Shown here: piece after piece, positions 24,367 to 33,277 of the stretch
How the letters are laid out: every line of letters starts with the position of its first letter
How positions within the stretch are numbered: the stretch's first letter is position 1
Source: Wenzhouxiangella sp. 15190
GTDB lineage: Bacteria; Pseudomonadota; Gammaproteobacteria; Xanthomonadales; Wenzhouxiangellaceae
DNA: 64,000 bases
Direction: 5' to 3'
NCBI RefSeq assembly: GCF_003417465.1
Contig: NZ_QVMV01000032.1
Coordinates: forward strand, 1-64,000
Translations under genes and position numbers: made by a program
The notes under the pieces: generated by a model
Database searches by the model: none
What the model was told of the DNA's origin: nothing
The model's input: only the letters and a program-made list of their open reading frames with translations

Positions 24367-24969
24367 TCACGCGGCGGGCTTGCGACCGGTGATCATGGCC
24401 CGCACCAGGTTTTCCTTATGCAGGCGGCTGGTGATTACCACGCCCAGCACATGGATGATGACCAGGCCGAGCATGACGTTGACCAGCACTTCATGGGTCT
24501 CTTCCCAGAAGTGCTCGTCGGCCGCCCACAGCGCCCGGGCACCACCCTCGCCCGCCTCGACCACCCAGCCGGCCAGCGGCCCGGCGTTTTCCTCCAGGGC
24601 GTAGAGCACGATGCCGCTGAAGGCCAGCGCACCCATACAGGCGAGCAGCAATAGAATCATGATGCCGCCGGCGGGATTGTGACCCAGGTAATGCTTGACG
24701 CGGCCGATAAAGAGCCTGCGCAGGTAGTAGACAACGGCCACCGGCGAGCGCACGAAATCCGAAAAGCGGGCATGCTCGGTACCCACGAAGCCCCATAGCA
24801 CCCGGAACAGCACGATGGCCACGATCGAGTAACCGATCCACACGTGCAGGGACATCACCTCGTCTTCCATGATGTAGTTGGTGAAAAAGCCGGCGACCAG
24901 CAGCCAGTGACCAACTCGCACGACCGGATCCCAGACCTTGACGGATGTGGTATTTGCGGGGGCGTTCAT
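24367..24969 (-). CDS. Cytochrome b561-type di-haem membrane protein
   Basis: The 200-residue protein has four helices with paired histidines: VVRVGHWLLVAGFF, SLHVWIGYSIVAIVLFRVLWGF, a third helix, and ETHEVLVNVMLGLVIIHVLGVV. This is the bacterial cytochrome b561/hydrogenase-b-subunit fold (WDPVVRVGHW start, RLHKENLVRAMITGRK end). It would pass electrons between quinones and a periplasmic partner. No partner dehydrogenase or cytochrome c gene is adjacent. It stands alone, convergent with the methyltransferase gene. Confidence 0.88.
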   Translation of the reverse strand: MNAPANTTSVKVWDPVVRVGHWLLVAGFFTNYIMEDEVMSLHVWIGYSIVAIVLFRVLWGFVGTEHARFSDFVRSPVAVVYYLRRLFIGRVKHYLGHNPAGGIMILLLLACMGALAFSGIVLYALEENAGPLAGWVVEAGEGGARALWAADEHFWEETHEVLVNVMLGLVIIHVLGVVITSRLHKENLVRAMITGRKPAA

Positions 24970-25065
24970 GCCGATACTCCTTCGTTTTGATCCGGAACCA
25001 GCATGTCGCAGGCCCGGTCAGACTAGAATCCGGCAAATGACCTGTTCACCCGCCTGAGTCCACCT

Positions 25066-25611
25066 ATGTCGAATGACACACCACAGACGCCCGGCAGAAA
25101 CGTTTTGCTGATCACCTTCGGCGCAATCGCCACTCTCATCGGCTGGGACCTGCTCTCGGACTACAACGAGGGCGTCGAACCATTGCACGTCATTGTGGAA
25201 CTGACCGTATTGCTGCTCGCCGCAACCATGTTCGGTTATGTCTTGACTCGAATGATCCGGGGGCGACGTCAACTCAATCAGATGCACACGCGTCTCGACT
25301 CGGTCCAGGCGGAATCACGCCGATGGCGCGAACGCTACCAGTCCACGATCCGGGGCTTGAGCGAGGCCATCCAGGAACAGTTCGAGGCCTGGCAATTGAG
25401 CAAGGCCGAAGCCGAGATCGCCCTGCTGCTGTTAAAGGGCCTGAGCCTTAAGGAGATTGCCGCCGTACGAACAACCGGCGAGCGAACGGTGCGAGAACAG
25501 GCTCGCGCCATTTATCGCAAGGCCGGACTGACCGGCCGTTCGGAACTGTCGGCGTTCTTCCTCGAAGACCTGCTGCTGCCAGATCCCGAGGCAATGATCG
25601 ACAGGGAATGA
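25066..25611 (+). CDS. Membrane-anchored helix-turn-helix regulator
   Basis: The 181-residue protein begins with two membrane helices (VLLITFGAIATLIGWDLL and VIVELTVLLLAATMFGYVLT). A coiled-coil linker follows (QLNQMHTRLDSVQAESRRWRE), then a C-terminal LuxR-like HTH (LSKAEAEIALLLLKGLSLKEIAAVR, ERTVREQARAIYRKAGL). It is therefore a one-component regulator tethered to the membrane, possibly sensing membrane state. Its stop abuts the ExoD gene start (TGAGTG), so the two are co-translated. An upstream TAGAAT at 25023 could be its -10 box. Confidence 0.75.
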   Translation: MSNDTPQTPGRNVLLITFGAIATLIGWDLLSDYNEGVEPLHVIVELTVLLLAATMFGYVLTRMIRGRRQLNQMHTRLDSVQAESRRWRERYQSTIRGLSEAIQEQFEAWQLSKAEAEIALLLLKGLSLKEIAAVRTTGERTVREQARAIYRKAGLTGRSELSAFFLEDLLLPDPEAMIDRE

Positions 25612-26223
25612 GTGTCATCCATGGAATCGGAAATCCGCAGCCTCGAACAACTGCTGGATCGCATACGCAGAATCGACCATATACACGACCCGGTGCATCT
25701 GGACGCGATCCTGCAGGCCGTTGGTCGGCGTTCGTTCGGGCCCATCATCCTGCTGACCGGACTGATCACCCTGGCGCCGCTGATCGGGGATATTCCCGGC
25801 ATACCGACCCTGATGGCGCTGCTGACAATGCTGACCGCCGGCCAGTTGCTGCTGGGCCGAAAGACCTTCTGGTTGCCGGGTTTTCTGCTGCGGCGGTCGG
25901 TACAACGCGCTCACCTGCACCGCGTACTGGATCGGCTCGAGAAACCGGTCCGCTTTATTGATCGCTTCCTGCACCCGCGCCTGGAAGTGATCACGCGCGG
26001 CCACGGTACGCTGGTCATTGCCGTGGCCTGCGTCTGCATCGCCTTGACCATGCCGGCGCTGGAGTTCATTCCCTTCAGCGCCAACCTGGCCGGCGCCGCC
26101 CTGACCGCCTTCGGTCTGGCCCTGATTGCGCGCGATGGCTACCTGGCCGTTTTTGCGCTGACCATTACCGCGGGCACGTTCTGGGTACTCATCGCCAACC
26201 TCTCCAGGATCGGGGGCGGATAG
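25612..26223 (+). CDS. exoD: ExoD family membrane protein
   Basis: The 203-residue product matches ExoD proteins of rhizobia: DAILQAVGRRSFGPIILLTGLI, LAPLIGDIPGIPTLMALLTMLTAGQLLLGR, and helical pairs later. ExoD affects exopolysaccharide production and alkaline tolerance; its biochemical function is unknown. The start is GTG 25612 immediately after the regulator stop (AGGGA upstream) or ATG 25621. Coupling with the membrane HTH gene suggests that regulator controls envelope or exopolysaccharide output (inference). Confidence 0.85.
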   Translation: MSSMESEIRSLEQLLDRIRRIDHIHDPVHLDAILQAVGRRSFGPIILLTGLITLAPLIGDIPGIPTLMALLTMLTAGQLLLGRKTFWLPGFLLRRSVQRAHLHRVLDRLEKPVRFIDRFLHPRLEVITRGHGTLVIAVACVCIALTMPALEFIPFSANLAGAALTAFGLALIARDGYLAVFALTITAGTFWVLIANLSRIGGG

Positions 26224-26246
26224 GCGATCGGACCGCCGGCGTGACG

Positions 26247-26885
26247 TCAGTCGCCTGCCTGAATCGCGGGACGCTGGCTGACCGCACGATGCCACTGTGC
26301 CAGGTACGTGCAGTCATCGGGCAGGTGCATCTTCATGCCGCGCAAGCCGAAGTCGATGGTGACCAGGGCCGTGATGTCGGCCACGCTGAAGTCGTCACCG
26401 GCTACGAAATCATGATTCGATAACATGCCGTCCAGGTCGTTCATGAACCACTGGAATCGTTGTCGACCTCGCTCGGCCAGTTCGGGAATCTGGGCGACAG
26501 GCCGCCGACCGGGCAGTGCGTGATCCTTCATGCCCTTGACCGAATTGCGGAACCCCTCCATTACCGCGAGCATGCCGTTCATCTCGACCCAGCGGTCCCG
26601 GTCATCGACACGGGCGCATTCTTCCGGTGTACTGCCCAGCAGCGGTGGATCGGGCTGGACGGTTTCGAGATAGCGGCAGATCGCGGCGCAGGAACTCAGG
26701 CAGGTGCCGTCATCGAGCTCGAGCACCGGCAGGGTGCAGTCGGAATGAATCGCCGCGAACGCGTCGGACAGATGCTCGCCCGTGCGCATATCGACGAAAA
26801 CCTGCTCGATCTCCATGTCCTTTTCGGCCAGGAACAGGTGAACACGACGCGGGCTGGGTGCGTCCGGGAAGGTATGAAGTTTCAT
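26247..26885 (-). CDS. Glutathione S-transferase family protein
   Basis: The 212-residue protein has a thioredoxin-like N-domain (MKLHTFPDAPSPRRVHLFLAEK, TLPVLELDDGTCLSSCAAICRYLE, with the cis-proline in LPVL and the glutathione-binding SS as usual) and a helical C-domain with the N-capping VAGDDFSVADITALV motif. It conjugates or reduces substrates with glutathione in the cytoplasm; substrate unknown. GAGGAGG precedes the ATG. It lies 58 bases after the large kinase-like gene on the same strand and may share its transcript. Confidence 0.88.
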   Translation of the reverse strand: MKLHTFPDAPSPRRVHLFLAEKDMEIEQVFVDMRTGEHLSDAFAAIHSDCTLPVLELDDGTCLSSCAAICRYLETVQPDPPLLGSTPEECARVDDRDRWVEMNGMLAVMEGFRNSVKGMKDHALPGRRPVAQIPELAERGRQRFQWFMNDLDGMLSNHDFVAGDDFSVADITALVTIDFGLRGMKMHLPDDCTYLAQWHRAVSQRPAIQAGD

Positions 26886-26943
26886 GCCGGCTGCCTCCTC
26901 GATCAGGATTCACGAACCGGCATCATAACGCCGCCTTGAAGCC

Positions 26944-29727
26944 TCAAGGCTCGACGGTATGGCTGAAGCGCAGCTTGCCGTCTTCGTGGTAGAGGCGGGC
27001 TCGCCGGCGCTCGAACAGGCCGAGAAACGCCGGTTGCATCCGCGTCTCCCCGGCACGCGACTCCTCGCGGGCGAGGCGCTCGTGTTCTTTCAGCAGGGTC
27101 GAGCGCACCAGAGCGTACAGTTCCTCCCTGCCCTTGTCGCTGGCGTGCGTGGGCGTCTCGCCCGATTCCTTCAACTCACCCAGCGCATCGAGCACGCTCG
27201 CACCCCACAGGCGCAGGTTGGTCCAGGTGGCGGTGAATTCGTTCAGGGCGCGTCGGGGGTCGGGAATGCGTTTGACCAGCTCGGCGAATTCATCGAGCTG
27301 CCGCGGCAGTTCCGCCAGGCCGAGCAGTCCGCAGTCCGGATTGAAGTGCAGACGACGCGTGTACATATAGTTCACCATCCGGTGGCGGCGGTTGGCCGCC
27401 GTGCGGCGATCCGCGCGCTCCAGGCGCGTGGCCTCGGCCCGCAAGAGGGTCTCGGCCGTTTGATAGAGTTTGGCGACCTGTTGCCGCGTGATGTCCCGGC
27501 GCCGGAAATCGCAGGCGAGATGGTCGAGCATGTCGATCACGCGCGGATCCAGCCATACAGCCAGTCCGTTGCAGTTGTCGCGGGGATGCTGAAACAGGGG
27601 CGTAATGCGACGCTTGGCGTCGATGGTTTCCGAGCGCATGCTGACGATGTCCAGCAGCCACGCGTCGCACTGCTGCATGGCCGACTCGAGATCGTGCATG
27701 AGGCGCTTGTCGTCCTTCTTGCCTTCGCGCTTGCGGCGGATCACCTCGGCGAGACGCTTTCCGACGCGTTCCTGCGCAAGCTTATGGCCCTCGAGCCGGC
27801 GCGCCTCCTCCTCCGGCGGGATACAGTCGACCAATGATCCGTAGACGACCTCCCAGGCAGTCGTGCCGCGATTGGCGATGTCCTGTTCAAGCAACAGGGC
27901 ATCGATGCGAGGCAGTTCGCCGCCCTCCTCTCTCAATACCGTCGGCTGCGTGCCTGTACTCAACCCCAGGCTGGTGAACTTCCAGTTCGAGTAGCGAATC
28001 GAGGTCGGCAAACCCTCGCCGCGGGCCAGGTTGTCGACCGCCCCCTCGCGTCCGAAGTGAATGCCCGAAAAGTCACCCTCGAAGGCCGGCTCGCCGGCGG
28101 CCAGGCTTTCGAGTTCGTGATTCAAGAGCCGATCCCAGCCTTTCTCCCTGGCCTTGAGCAATGCGTCGAAGGCCGCGCCGGGCAGGTTGAGGATGTTCTC
28201 GGGCTTGAGGTCGGTATGCGTGACGTCGTCCTCGAGCATCTGGTGACCGTTGCGGAACAGATTGGCCGCCATGCGCAGACGATGGCTGAGCGAGCACGCT
28301 TCCAGCAGGCGCTTTTGCGCCCTGTCATCGGAGAGCATGCCCTCCTCGCTCCAATCAAGCGTGGCCAGCAGCAACTTGTGCTCGTAGTCGATGGTCACCT
28401 GATGCAGGAGCGGACCGATGTCGCGTGTGAACAGCCCGCTCCAGTCGGTATCGAGCGCTTCCCGGCCCGGCCTGTCCTGCCGGGCCCGGACATTGGAACG
28501 CTCGCTGAGCAGACTCATGGCACTGGTCAGAACTTCATCGGCGAGCTCGGGATGGTCGCCGGCCTGGGCCACCAGGGCCGGTGCCTGCACGCCGTGAACA
28601 TACTGGTGTGCCTGCATCAGGCGAACCAGGTCGCCAACCGAATCGAAGGGCACGGCCTTGACCGCCACGCGTTGCCGGCCGCTCCGGTAGGCAGCCACGT
28701 TCCGGTGGCTGCCCATCACGCGCGGCGCGCCTTGTTCGTCGCGCTCGAGCTGCCAGGCCAGGCCCTTCATCACGAAGTGGTCGTTGTTGTGGAACCAGGC
28801 TTCGCATTCGCCGGGCCCGCCCCAGATACGCTCCTCGGCGTTGCGGCGCCAGGCATTGCGGCCAACGCTCTTGATCCGGTCGGCGGCGCGCGCTTCGACG
28901 AAGGCGCGAAACCGCTTCTCGAAGGCGTTGCCCGGGGCGAGGAATTGCAGCTTCCCATTGGCGCGACGAAACGCCAGGCCCTTCGAATTGCCGACCAGAA
29001 CGTTGGTGATCGATTGTGTGTAGCTGCCTTCGTCCTGCCGGTGGGGGCGAACGGACAGCCGGAGCGAGACCGGCCCTTCCGACGGCGTCCGCCGGGCGAA
29101 GTCGAAGCCCTGTATGGCTTCGCGGAAAGCCTCGCGTCCGGCGCCTGACGGCCGGCTACGGGTGACGATGTTGTGGTTGAAGTTCTGGATCGCGGCCAGG
29201 AGGTCCAGCTCGCTGGCGCCGTTTTCGGGCAGGAGGAGTTTCTGTAGCCAGTCGCCGAGCTCGCGGTTGCCGTCACTCTGTGCAGCCATCAGCGTGAACA
29301 CGCGCCGGAAATAGGCTGCGCGCAACTTCTCCTTCGTCCGAACGGCCTCGACCGTGCGAAATCGGCCCTGGAGGCAAAGCGGGTCCTCGATGCGCGCGAA
29401 CAGCCGCACATTGCCCAGGTTGGCCTGGAAGGTCGCCTCCTCGTGCGGGATGGTGTAGCGATAGGCCAGTTCGACGTAGACCACGGCCGGATTGTCGGTC
29501 GGGAAAAGCCGACGCGGGCGCGCTTCCAGGTCGGCGAAGCGCGCTGTACCCAGCGCCGAATCGTCCTGGCCGGTGCGGTGCTGGACCAGCGGAATGTGGG
29601 GAATGCGGCGGGAGAACTCGTCGACGAGTGCCATCTCCCGTCTTCGCAACCGTTGCAGCTTTGTCTCCGACAGCGCCCGATCCTTGTGGGCGGCGGAGAA
29701 CAGACGTGCAAGAAGGTGCGCGGTCAA
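26944..29727 (-). CDS. Large protein with divergent protein-kinase-like core, function unknown
   Basis: The 927-residue protein is not one I recognise. The middle carries a kinase-like series: VAVKAV (354-359, candidate beta3 lysine K357), HTDLKPENIL (504-513, catalytic loop) and DIANRGTTAWEVVYG (616-630, helix F-like). Where DFG should be, the best candidate is FTSLGLSTGT with SLG at 586-588, so the metal-binding aspartate may be missing. The spacing from lysine to catalytic loop is unusually long. Residues 1-340 and 640-927 have no known motif and are rich in Arg, Glu and Leu helices. There is no signal peptide or membrane helix. Start is TTG 29727; ATG 29634 is an alternative. Next on the strand is a GST gene. 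Confidence 0.7.
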   Translation of the reverse strand: MTAHLLARLFSAAHKDRALSETKLQRLRRREMALVDEFSRRIPHIPLVQHRTGQDDSALGTARFADLEARPRRLFPTDNPAVVYVELAYRYTIPHEEATFQANLGNVRLFARIEDPLCLQGRFRTVEAVRTKEKLRAAYFRRVFTLMAAQSDGNRELGDWLQKLLLPENGASELDLLAAIQNFNHNIVTRSRPSGAGREAFREAIQGFDFARRTPSEGPVSLRLSVRPHRQDEGSYTQSITNVLVGNSKGLAFRRANGKLQFLAPGNAFEKRFRAFVEARAADRIKSVGRNAWRRNAEERIWGGPGECEAWFHNNDHFVMKGLAWQLERDEQGAPRVMGSHRNVAAYRSGRQRVAVKAVPFDSVGDLVRLMQAHQYVHGVQAPALVAQAGDHPELADEVLTSAMSLLSERSNVRARQDRPGREALDTDWSGLFTRDIGPLLHQVTIDYEHKLLLATLDWSEEGMLSDDRAQKRLLEACSLSHRLRMAANLFRNGHQMLEDDVTHTDLKPENILNLPGAAFDALLKAREKGWDRLLNHELESLAAGEPAFEGDFSGIHFGREGAVDNLARGEGLPTSIRYSNWKFTSLGLSTGTQPTVLREEGGELPRIDALLLEQDIANRGTTAWEVVYGSLVDCIPPEEEARRLEGHKLAQERVGKRLAEVIRRKREGKKDDKRLMHDLESAMQQCDAWLLDIVSMRSETIDAKRRITPLFQHPRDNCNGLAVWLDPRVIDMLDHLACDFRRRDITRQQVAKLYQTAETLLRAEATRLERADRRTAANRRHRMVNYMYTRRLHFNPDCGLLGLAELPRQLDEFAELVKRIPDPRRALNEFTATWTNLRLWGASVLDALGELKESGETPTHASDKGREELYALVRSTLLKEHERLAREESRAGETRMQPAFLGLFERRRARLYHEDGKLRFSHTVEP

Positions 29728-29822
29728 GGGCTTCTAATATCGTTATGGGACCGGGGTCAGCCCGGCGCACTTTACTGGAGCGGCCAGGATGCGGCAAGCC
29801 CGGCCCCTCGGACATTCCGCTG

Positions 29823-30179
29823 TTACAACCCCATTGCCACAATCAACGCCGCGAGGCCGGTGAGCACCAGCGCCGTGACCGTCAGCCAGCGGATCATCAT
29901 GCGTCGCGCCGCGTCGGCGCCTTCACCTTCGAGCTGCTGGAATTCATGATCGTTCAGCGCGGTTTCCGCGACGTGCTCGGGATTTTCGAGCAGCGCTGCG
30001 GCATCCTCCGCCTGCTCGGGCAGCACGGCCCAGACTGCGGCCCGGTATCGTCCCTGGTGGGCGAGATTGAGCCGCAGGGAGGTCATGTCGGAAACATGCG
30101 TGGCGATCCCGCGCGAACGCAGAAAAGCTGCCCGCTCTTCTGCTTCCGAATGCGAGGCGTACTTGGCGATCATCTCCAT
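29823..30179 (-). CDS. DUF2007-type protein with C-terminal membrane helix
   Basis: From ATG 30179 the product is 118 residues. The N-terminal half (AKYASHSEAEERAAFLRSRGIATHVSD) has the DUF2007 pattern of a small ferredoxin-like sensor domain, seen in putative signal-transducing proteins. A linker and one membrane helix at the end (WLTVTALVLTGLAALIVAMG) follow. The longer frame from 30275 adds a Cys-rich unconserved stretch and overlaps the promoter of the divergent GST gene, so I prefer the internal start (ATG 30173 is also possible). Function unknown. Confidence 0.7.
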   Translation of the reverse strand: MEMIAKYASHSEAEERAAFLRSRGIATHVSDMTSLRLNLAHQGRYRAAVWAVLPEQAEDAAALLENPEHVAETALNDHEFQQLEGEGADAARRMMIRWLTVTALVLTGLAALIVAMGL

Positions 30180-30277
30180 ACGATTAACCCGGCAGCAACA
30201 TAAATTGAATTCAGCCGCACTGTGCTTTCCGGCTACATAGAACGCTACCATGGCCGGATCACCAACGGGACTCACGC

Positions 30278-30949
30278 ATGATCACTCTTCATCATCTCGA
30301 ACACTCGCGCTCGCAGCGCGTGCTGTGGTTGCTCGAGGAACTGGGCGTCGATTACAAAATCCGCCACTACGAGCGCAACCGCAAAACCAGCCTGGCGCCG
30401 GCGGAACTGCGCGAGATCCACCCCCTGGGCAAGTCACCGGTCATCACCGACGGCGATCGCGTGCTGGCCGAGTCAGCAACCATCATCGAATACCTTGCGC
30501 GAACCTACGGAGGTAGCGAGTGGGCCCCGCAAACCGACGACCCGGCCTACTGGGACTTCAGCTATTGGATGCACTACGCCGAAAGCTCACTGATGCCCCT
30601 GCTCCTGCTCAAGCTGGTGTTCACCAAGGTCCGCACCACCTCCCCCCTGTTCGTGCGCCCGGTCGCGGCCGGCATCGCCGGCCAGGTGGACCGGACCTTC
30701 ACCGATCCGCAAATCCGGACGCACTTCGCCTTCGTCGACGGCCACCTGGCCGAACACGAATGGTTCGCGGGAGAATCGATCACGGCGGCCGACATCCAGA
30801 TGAGTTTTCCGCTGGAGGCGGCCGTGGCGCGCGGAACGGCCGGTGAAGAATTCCCGCACGTGGTCGAGTACGTCCGGCGCTTCCAGGCCCGGGCCGCATA
30901 CCAGCGGGCGCTTGAAGCCGGCGGCACCTACGACTACGGACCGGCATGA
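30278..30949 (+). CDS. Glutathione S-transferase
   Basis: The 223-residue protein has the N-terminal thioredoxin fold (MITLHHLEHSRSQRVLWLLEELGVDYKI, HPLGKSPVITDGDRVLAESATIIEYLARTYG with cis-Pro and the ES pair) and the helical C-domain (WFAGESITAADIQMSFPLEAAV). The HLEHSRSQRVLWLLEELG start is typical of beta-proteobacterial/fungal-like GSTs. GGGA lies before the ATG. It is divergent from the DUF2007 gene and followed after 68 bases by gamma-glutamyltransferase on the same strand, so both may act in glutathione turnover. Confidence 0.92.
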   Translation: MITLHHLEHSRSQRVLWLLEELGVDYKIRHYERNRKTSLAPAELREIHPLGKSPVITDGDRVLAESATIIEYLARTYGGSEWAPQTDDPAYWDFSYWMHYAESSLMPLLLLKLVFTKVRTTSPLFVRPVAAGIAGQVDRTFTDPQIRTHFAFVDGHLAEHEWFAGESITAADIQMSFPLEAAVARGTAGEEFPHVVEYVRRFQARAAYQRALEAGGTYDYGPA

Positions 30950-31017
30950 AGCCGTGTGTACCGGGCCGTGTCTTTCGAGCTTGGTATGATCAGTCCTTTA
31001 CTCAATCGGAGAAGCCC

Positions 31018-32916
31018 ATGCCCACCGATCGCCCCACCCCGTTTCTCGCACTCACACTTGCCGCGCTGATTCTCGCCCTGACCGGTTTGCCGGCATTGGC
31101 CCAGGACACCGCCAAGCCCGTCCTGCACGGCAAGCACTGGGTCGCCGTGACCGGCAAGCCGCTGGGCGCGACCGCCGGAGCCAGGATGTTCCACAAAGGC
31201 GGCAACGCCGTCGACGCCGCCGCCGCGATGCTGGCGGCCACGGCCACCATGTGGGACACGCTCGGTTGGGGCGGCGAGACGCAGGCGCTGATCTACAACC
31301 CGGAAACCGGCGAGGTCATCGGCGTCAACGGCGTCGGCGTCGCACCCACCGGCGCAACGCCCGAGTTCTTCCGCGAGCAGGGCATGCAGTACCCACCCGA
31401 GTACGGCCCGCTGGCCGCGGTCACGCCGGGCACGCCGGGCAGCCTGATGACGATGGTCGCCGAATACGGCGAACTCAGCCTGGCCGACGTACTCGCGCCC
31501 GCCATCGAGATGGCCGAGGGCTACCCGATCGAGGCCGCCCAGGCCGACAACATGGAACGCCGGCGCGGGGTGATCGAACAGTGGCCGTCATCCAGGGAAG
31601 TCTTCCTGCCGCATTACGACCCGGACGAGCCGGATCAGCGCGCCGCACCGCGTGCGGGCGAGGTCTTCATTCAGGAAGACCTGGCCAACACGCTCAGGAA
31701 ACTGGTCGAGAGCGAACGCCGGGCCCTGGAAGAGGGCAAGAGCCGCAAGGAAGCCATCTATGCCGCCTACGACCGCTTCTACACAGGCGATATCGCGCGG
31801 GAAATCGTGCGTGCCACACGCGAGGCCGGCGGCCTGTTCACCCTGGAAGACCTGGCCGACTGGGAGGTCAAGCTCGAAGAACCGGTAACCACCGACTACC
31901 GCGGCATCGACGTCTACAAGCTCACGACCTGGACGCAGGGCCCGGTCATGCTGCAGGCGCTCAACATTCTCGAAGGTTTCGACCTCGAGGCGATGGGCTA
32001 CAACTCCAAGCGCTACATCCACACGCTCTACCAGGCCATGAACCTGGCCTTCGCCGACCGAGATTTCTACTACGGAGACCCCTACACGCCGCCGGAAGAG
32101 CCGGTTGAAGGGCTGCTCTCGAAGGAGTACGCGGCCGAGCGCCGCAAACTGATCCCGGAGGATCACAACCTCACCGACTACCTCCCCGGCAATCCGTATG
32201 AGTTCCAGGCCGGCGAAAACCCCTACGAGGAACTTCGCCAGAACTGGCAGATCGTGCCGCCCGAGGCCGAAGCCGAGGGCGAGGAAGGCTTCCAGCAGGC
32301 CCATCTCATGGACTTCGAGGAAGGCTTCCGCGCCGGCACCACCGCCATCCAGGCCGCCGATGCCGACGGCTGGGTCGTTTCCGTCACCCCGTCCGGCGGC
32401 TGGGTACCGGCTTTCATCGCGGGGGAATCGGGCATTGGCCTGAGCCAGCGCATGCAAAGCTTCGTACTCGACGAAGCGCTCAACCCCTACAACGTGGTCG
32501 CCCCCGGCAAGCGCCCCCGTGTGACGCTAACGCCCTCGATGGCCTTGAAAGACGGCAAGCCGCTGATGGCCTTTTCCGTCCAGGGCGGCGATACGCAGGA
32601 CCAGAACCTGCTGCAGTTCTTTCTCAACATGGTCGAGTGGGACATGAACGTGCAGCAGGCCGCCGAGGGCAGGCAGAACATCATGAGCTACCAGATGCAA
32701 AGCTCCTTCGGCGCCCATCAGGCCGAGCCGGGCCGCATCGAAGTGCCGCGCTCGCTCTCGCCCTACACCACCGACCAACTGCGCAAGATGGGCTACGACG
32801 TCGACCTGGTCGATCGCGTCTACAACCCGACGCAGGCGATCTGGTTCGACTGGGAGAACGGCACCATGCAGGGCGGCGCCAGCGACTACGGCGAGGACTA
32901 CGGCATCGCCTGGTAG
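31018..32916 (+). CDS. ggt: Gamma-glutamyltransferase family protein
   Basis: The 632-residue preprotein has a signal peptide (to LPALAQ) and the GGT landmarks GATAGARMFHKGGNAVDAAAA, LTPGTPG-like loop and the self-cleavage region. The nucleophile Thr is T441 in FRAGTTAIQAADADGWVVS. The canonical TTH is TTA here, and the glycine-rich substrate loop reads SVQGGD in place of the E. coli GSPGGS. It is therefore a divergent Ntn-hydrolase of the GGT family, which may prefer other gamma-glutamyl compounds, and should mature in the periplasm. ATG 31018 is chosen because the signal peptide starts there. A strong hairpin terminator follows. Confidence 0.9.
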   Translation: MPTDRPTPFLALTLAALILALTGLPALAQDTAKPVLHGKHWVAVTGKPLGATAGARMFHKGGNAVDAAAAMLAATATMWDTLGWGGETQALIYNPETGEVIGVNGVGVAPTGATPEFFREQGMQYPPEYGPLAAVTPGTPGSLMTMVAEYGELSLADVLAPAIEMAEGYPIEAAQADNMERRRGVIEQWPSSREVFLPHYDPDEPDQRAAPRAGEVFIQEDLANTLRKLVESERRALEEGKSRKEAIYAAYDRFYTGDIAREIVRATREAGGLFTLEDLADWEVKLEEPVTTDYRGIDVYKLTTWTQGPVMLQALNILEGFDLEAMGYNSKRYIHTLYQAMNLAFADRDFYYGDPYTPPEEPVEGLLSKEYAAERRKLIPEDHNLTDYLPGNPYEFQAGENPYEELRQNWQIVPPEAEAEGEEGFQQAHLMDFEEGFRAGTTAIQAADADGWVVSVTPSGGWVPAFIAGESGIGLSQRMQSFVLDEALNPYNVVAPGKRPRVTLTPSMALKDGKPLMAFSVQGGDTQDQNLLQFFLNMVEWDMNVQQAAEGRQNIMSYQMQSSFGAHQAEPGRIEVPRSLSPYTTDQLRKMGYDVDLVDRVYNPTQAIWFDWENGTMQGGASDYGEDYGIAW

Positions 32917-32947
32917 CACACCGGACCACGCGGCCCGAAACAAGAAG

Positions 32948-32985
32948 AAAAGCGCCTGTGAGCCAGCTCGCAGGCGCTTTTCTTT
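32948..32985. terminator. Rho-independent terminator after ggt
   Basis: AAAAGCGCCTG (32948-32958) pairs with CAGGCGCTTTT (32971-32981), extended in the loop by GAG/CTC. The stem has A residues on one side and T residues on the other, so it can work in both directions. Confidence 0.85.
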
Positions 32986-33277
32986 CCAGCCACCGCGTGA
33001 TGCGCCCGCCACCGGCAAGATGAATGGCCGATTGCACACGAAGATCTGCCACCGGCAGGTCGTCGAATAACGCCAGCGCTTCCTTGGCGCTGTGCCAACG
33101 CGCACCACGGTAGGCGCCGGCACCGCCAAGGCGCCCCTTCTTCAGCCATAAGAAACTGCGGCGGTTGAAAATGCAGGCATCGCTGCCGACAATCGATGCG
33201 ATACAACCATCCCGGCCCCACTTCCGGGCCGGGATGATGCAAACTCGTGCACTGGAAAACATCCCGGGAACGCTCAT
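32986..33277. other. Intergenic region with possible decayed minus-strand coding sequence
   Basis: One minus-strand frame (about 33180 to 32990) reads like protein: DACIFNRRSFLWLKKGRLGG, RGARWHSAKEALALFDDLPV, SAIHLAGGGRITRW. It has no clear start and runs through the terminator without a stop, so it is at best a remnant. A perfect 11-bp hairpin CATCCCGGCCC/GGGCCGGGATG lies at 33208-33236 with no T tract. The exonuclease gene promoter must lie here too. Confidence 0.35.

Noticed and set aside
32681-33277. 198-codon minus-strand frame after ggt
   Set aside because: Its middle reads like protein, but it passes through the terminator and into ggt without a stop and lacks a supported start. At most a decayed remnant.
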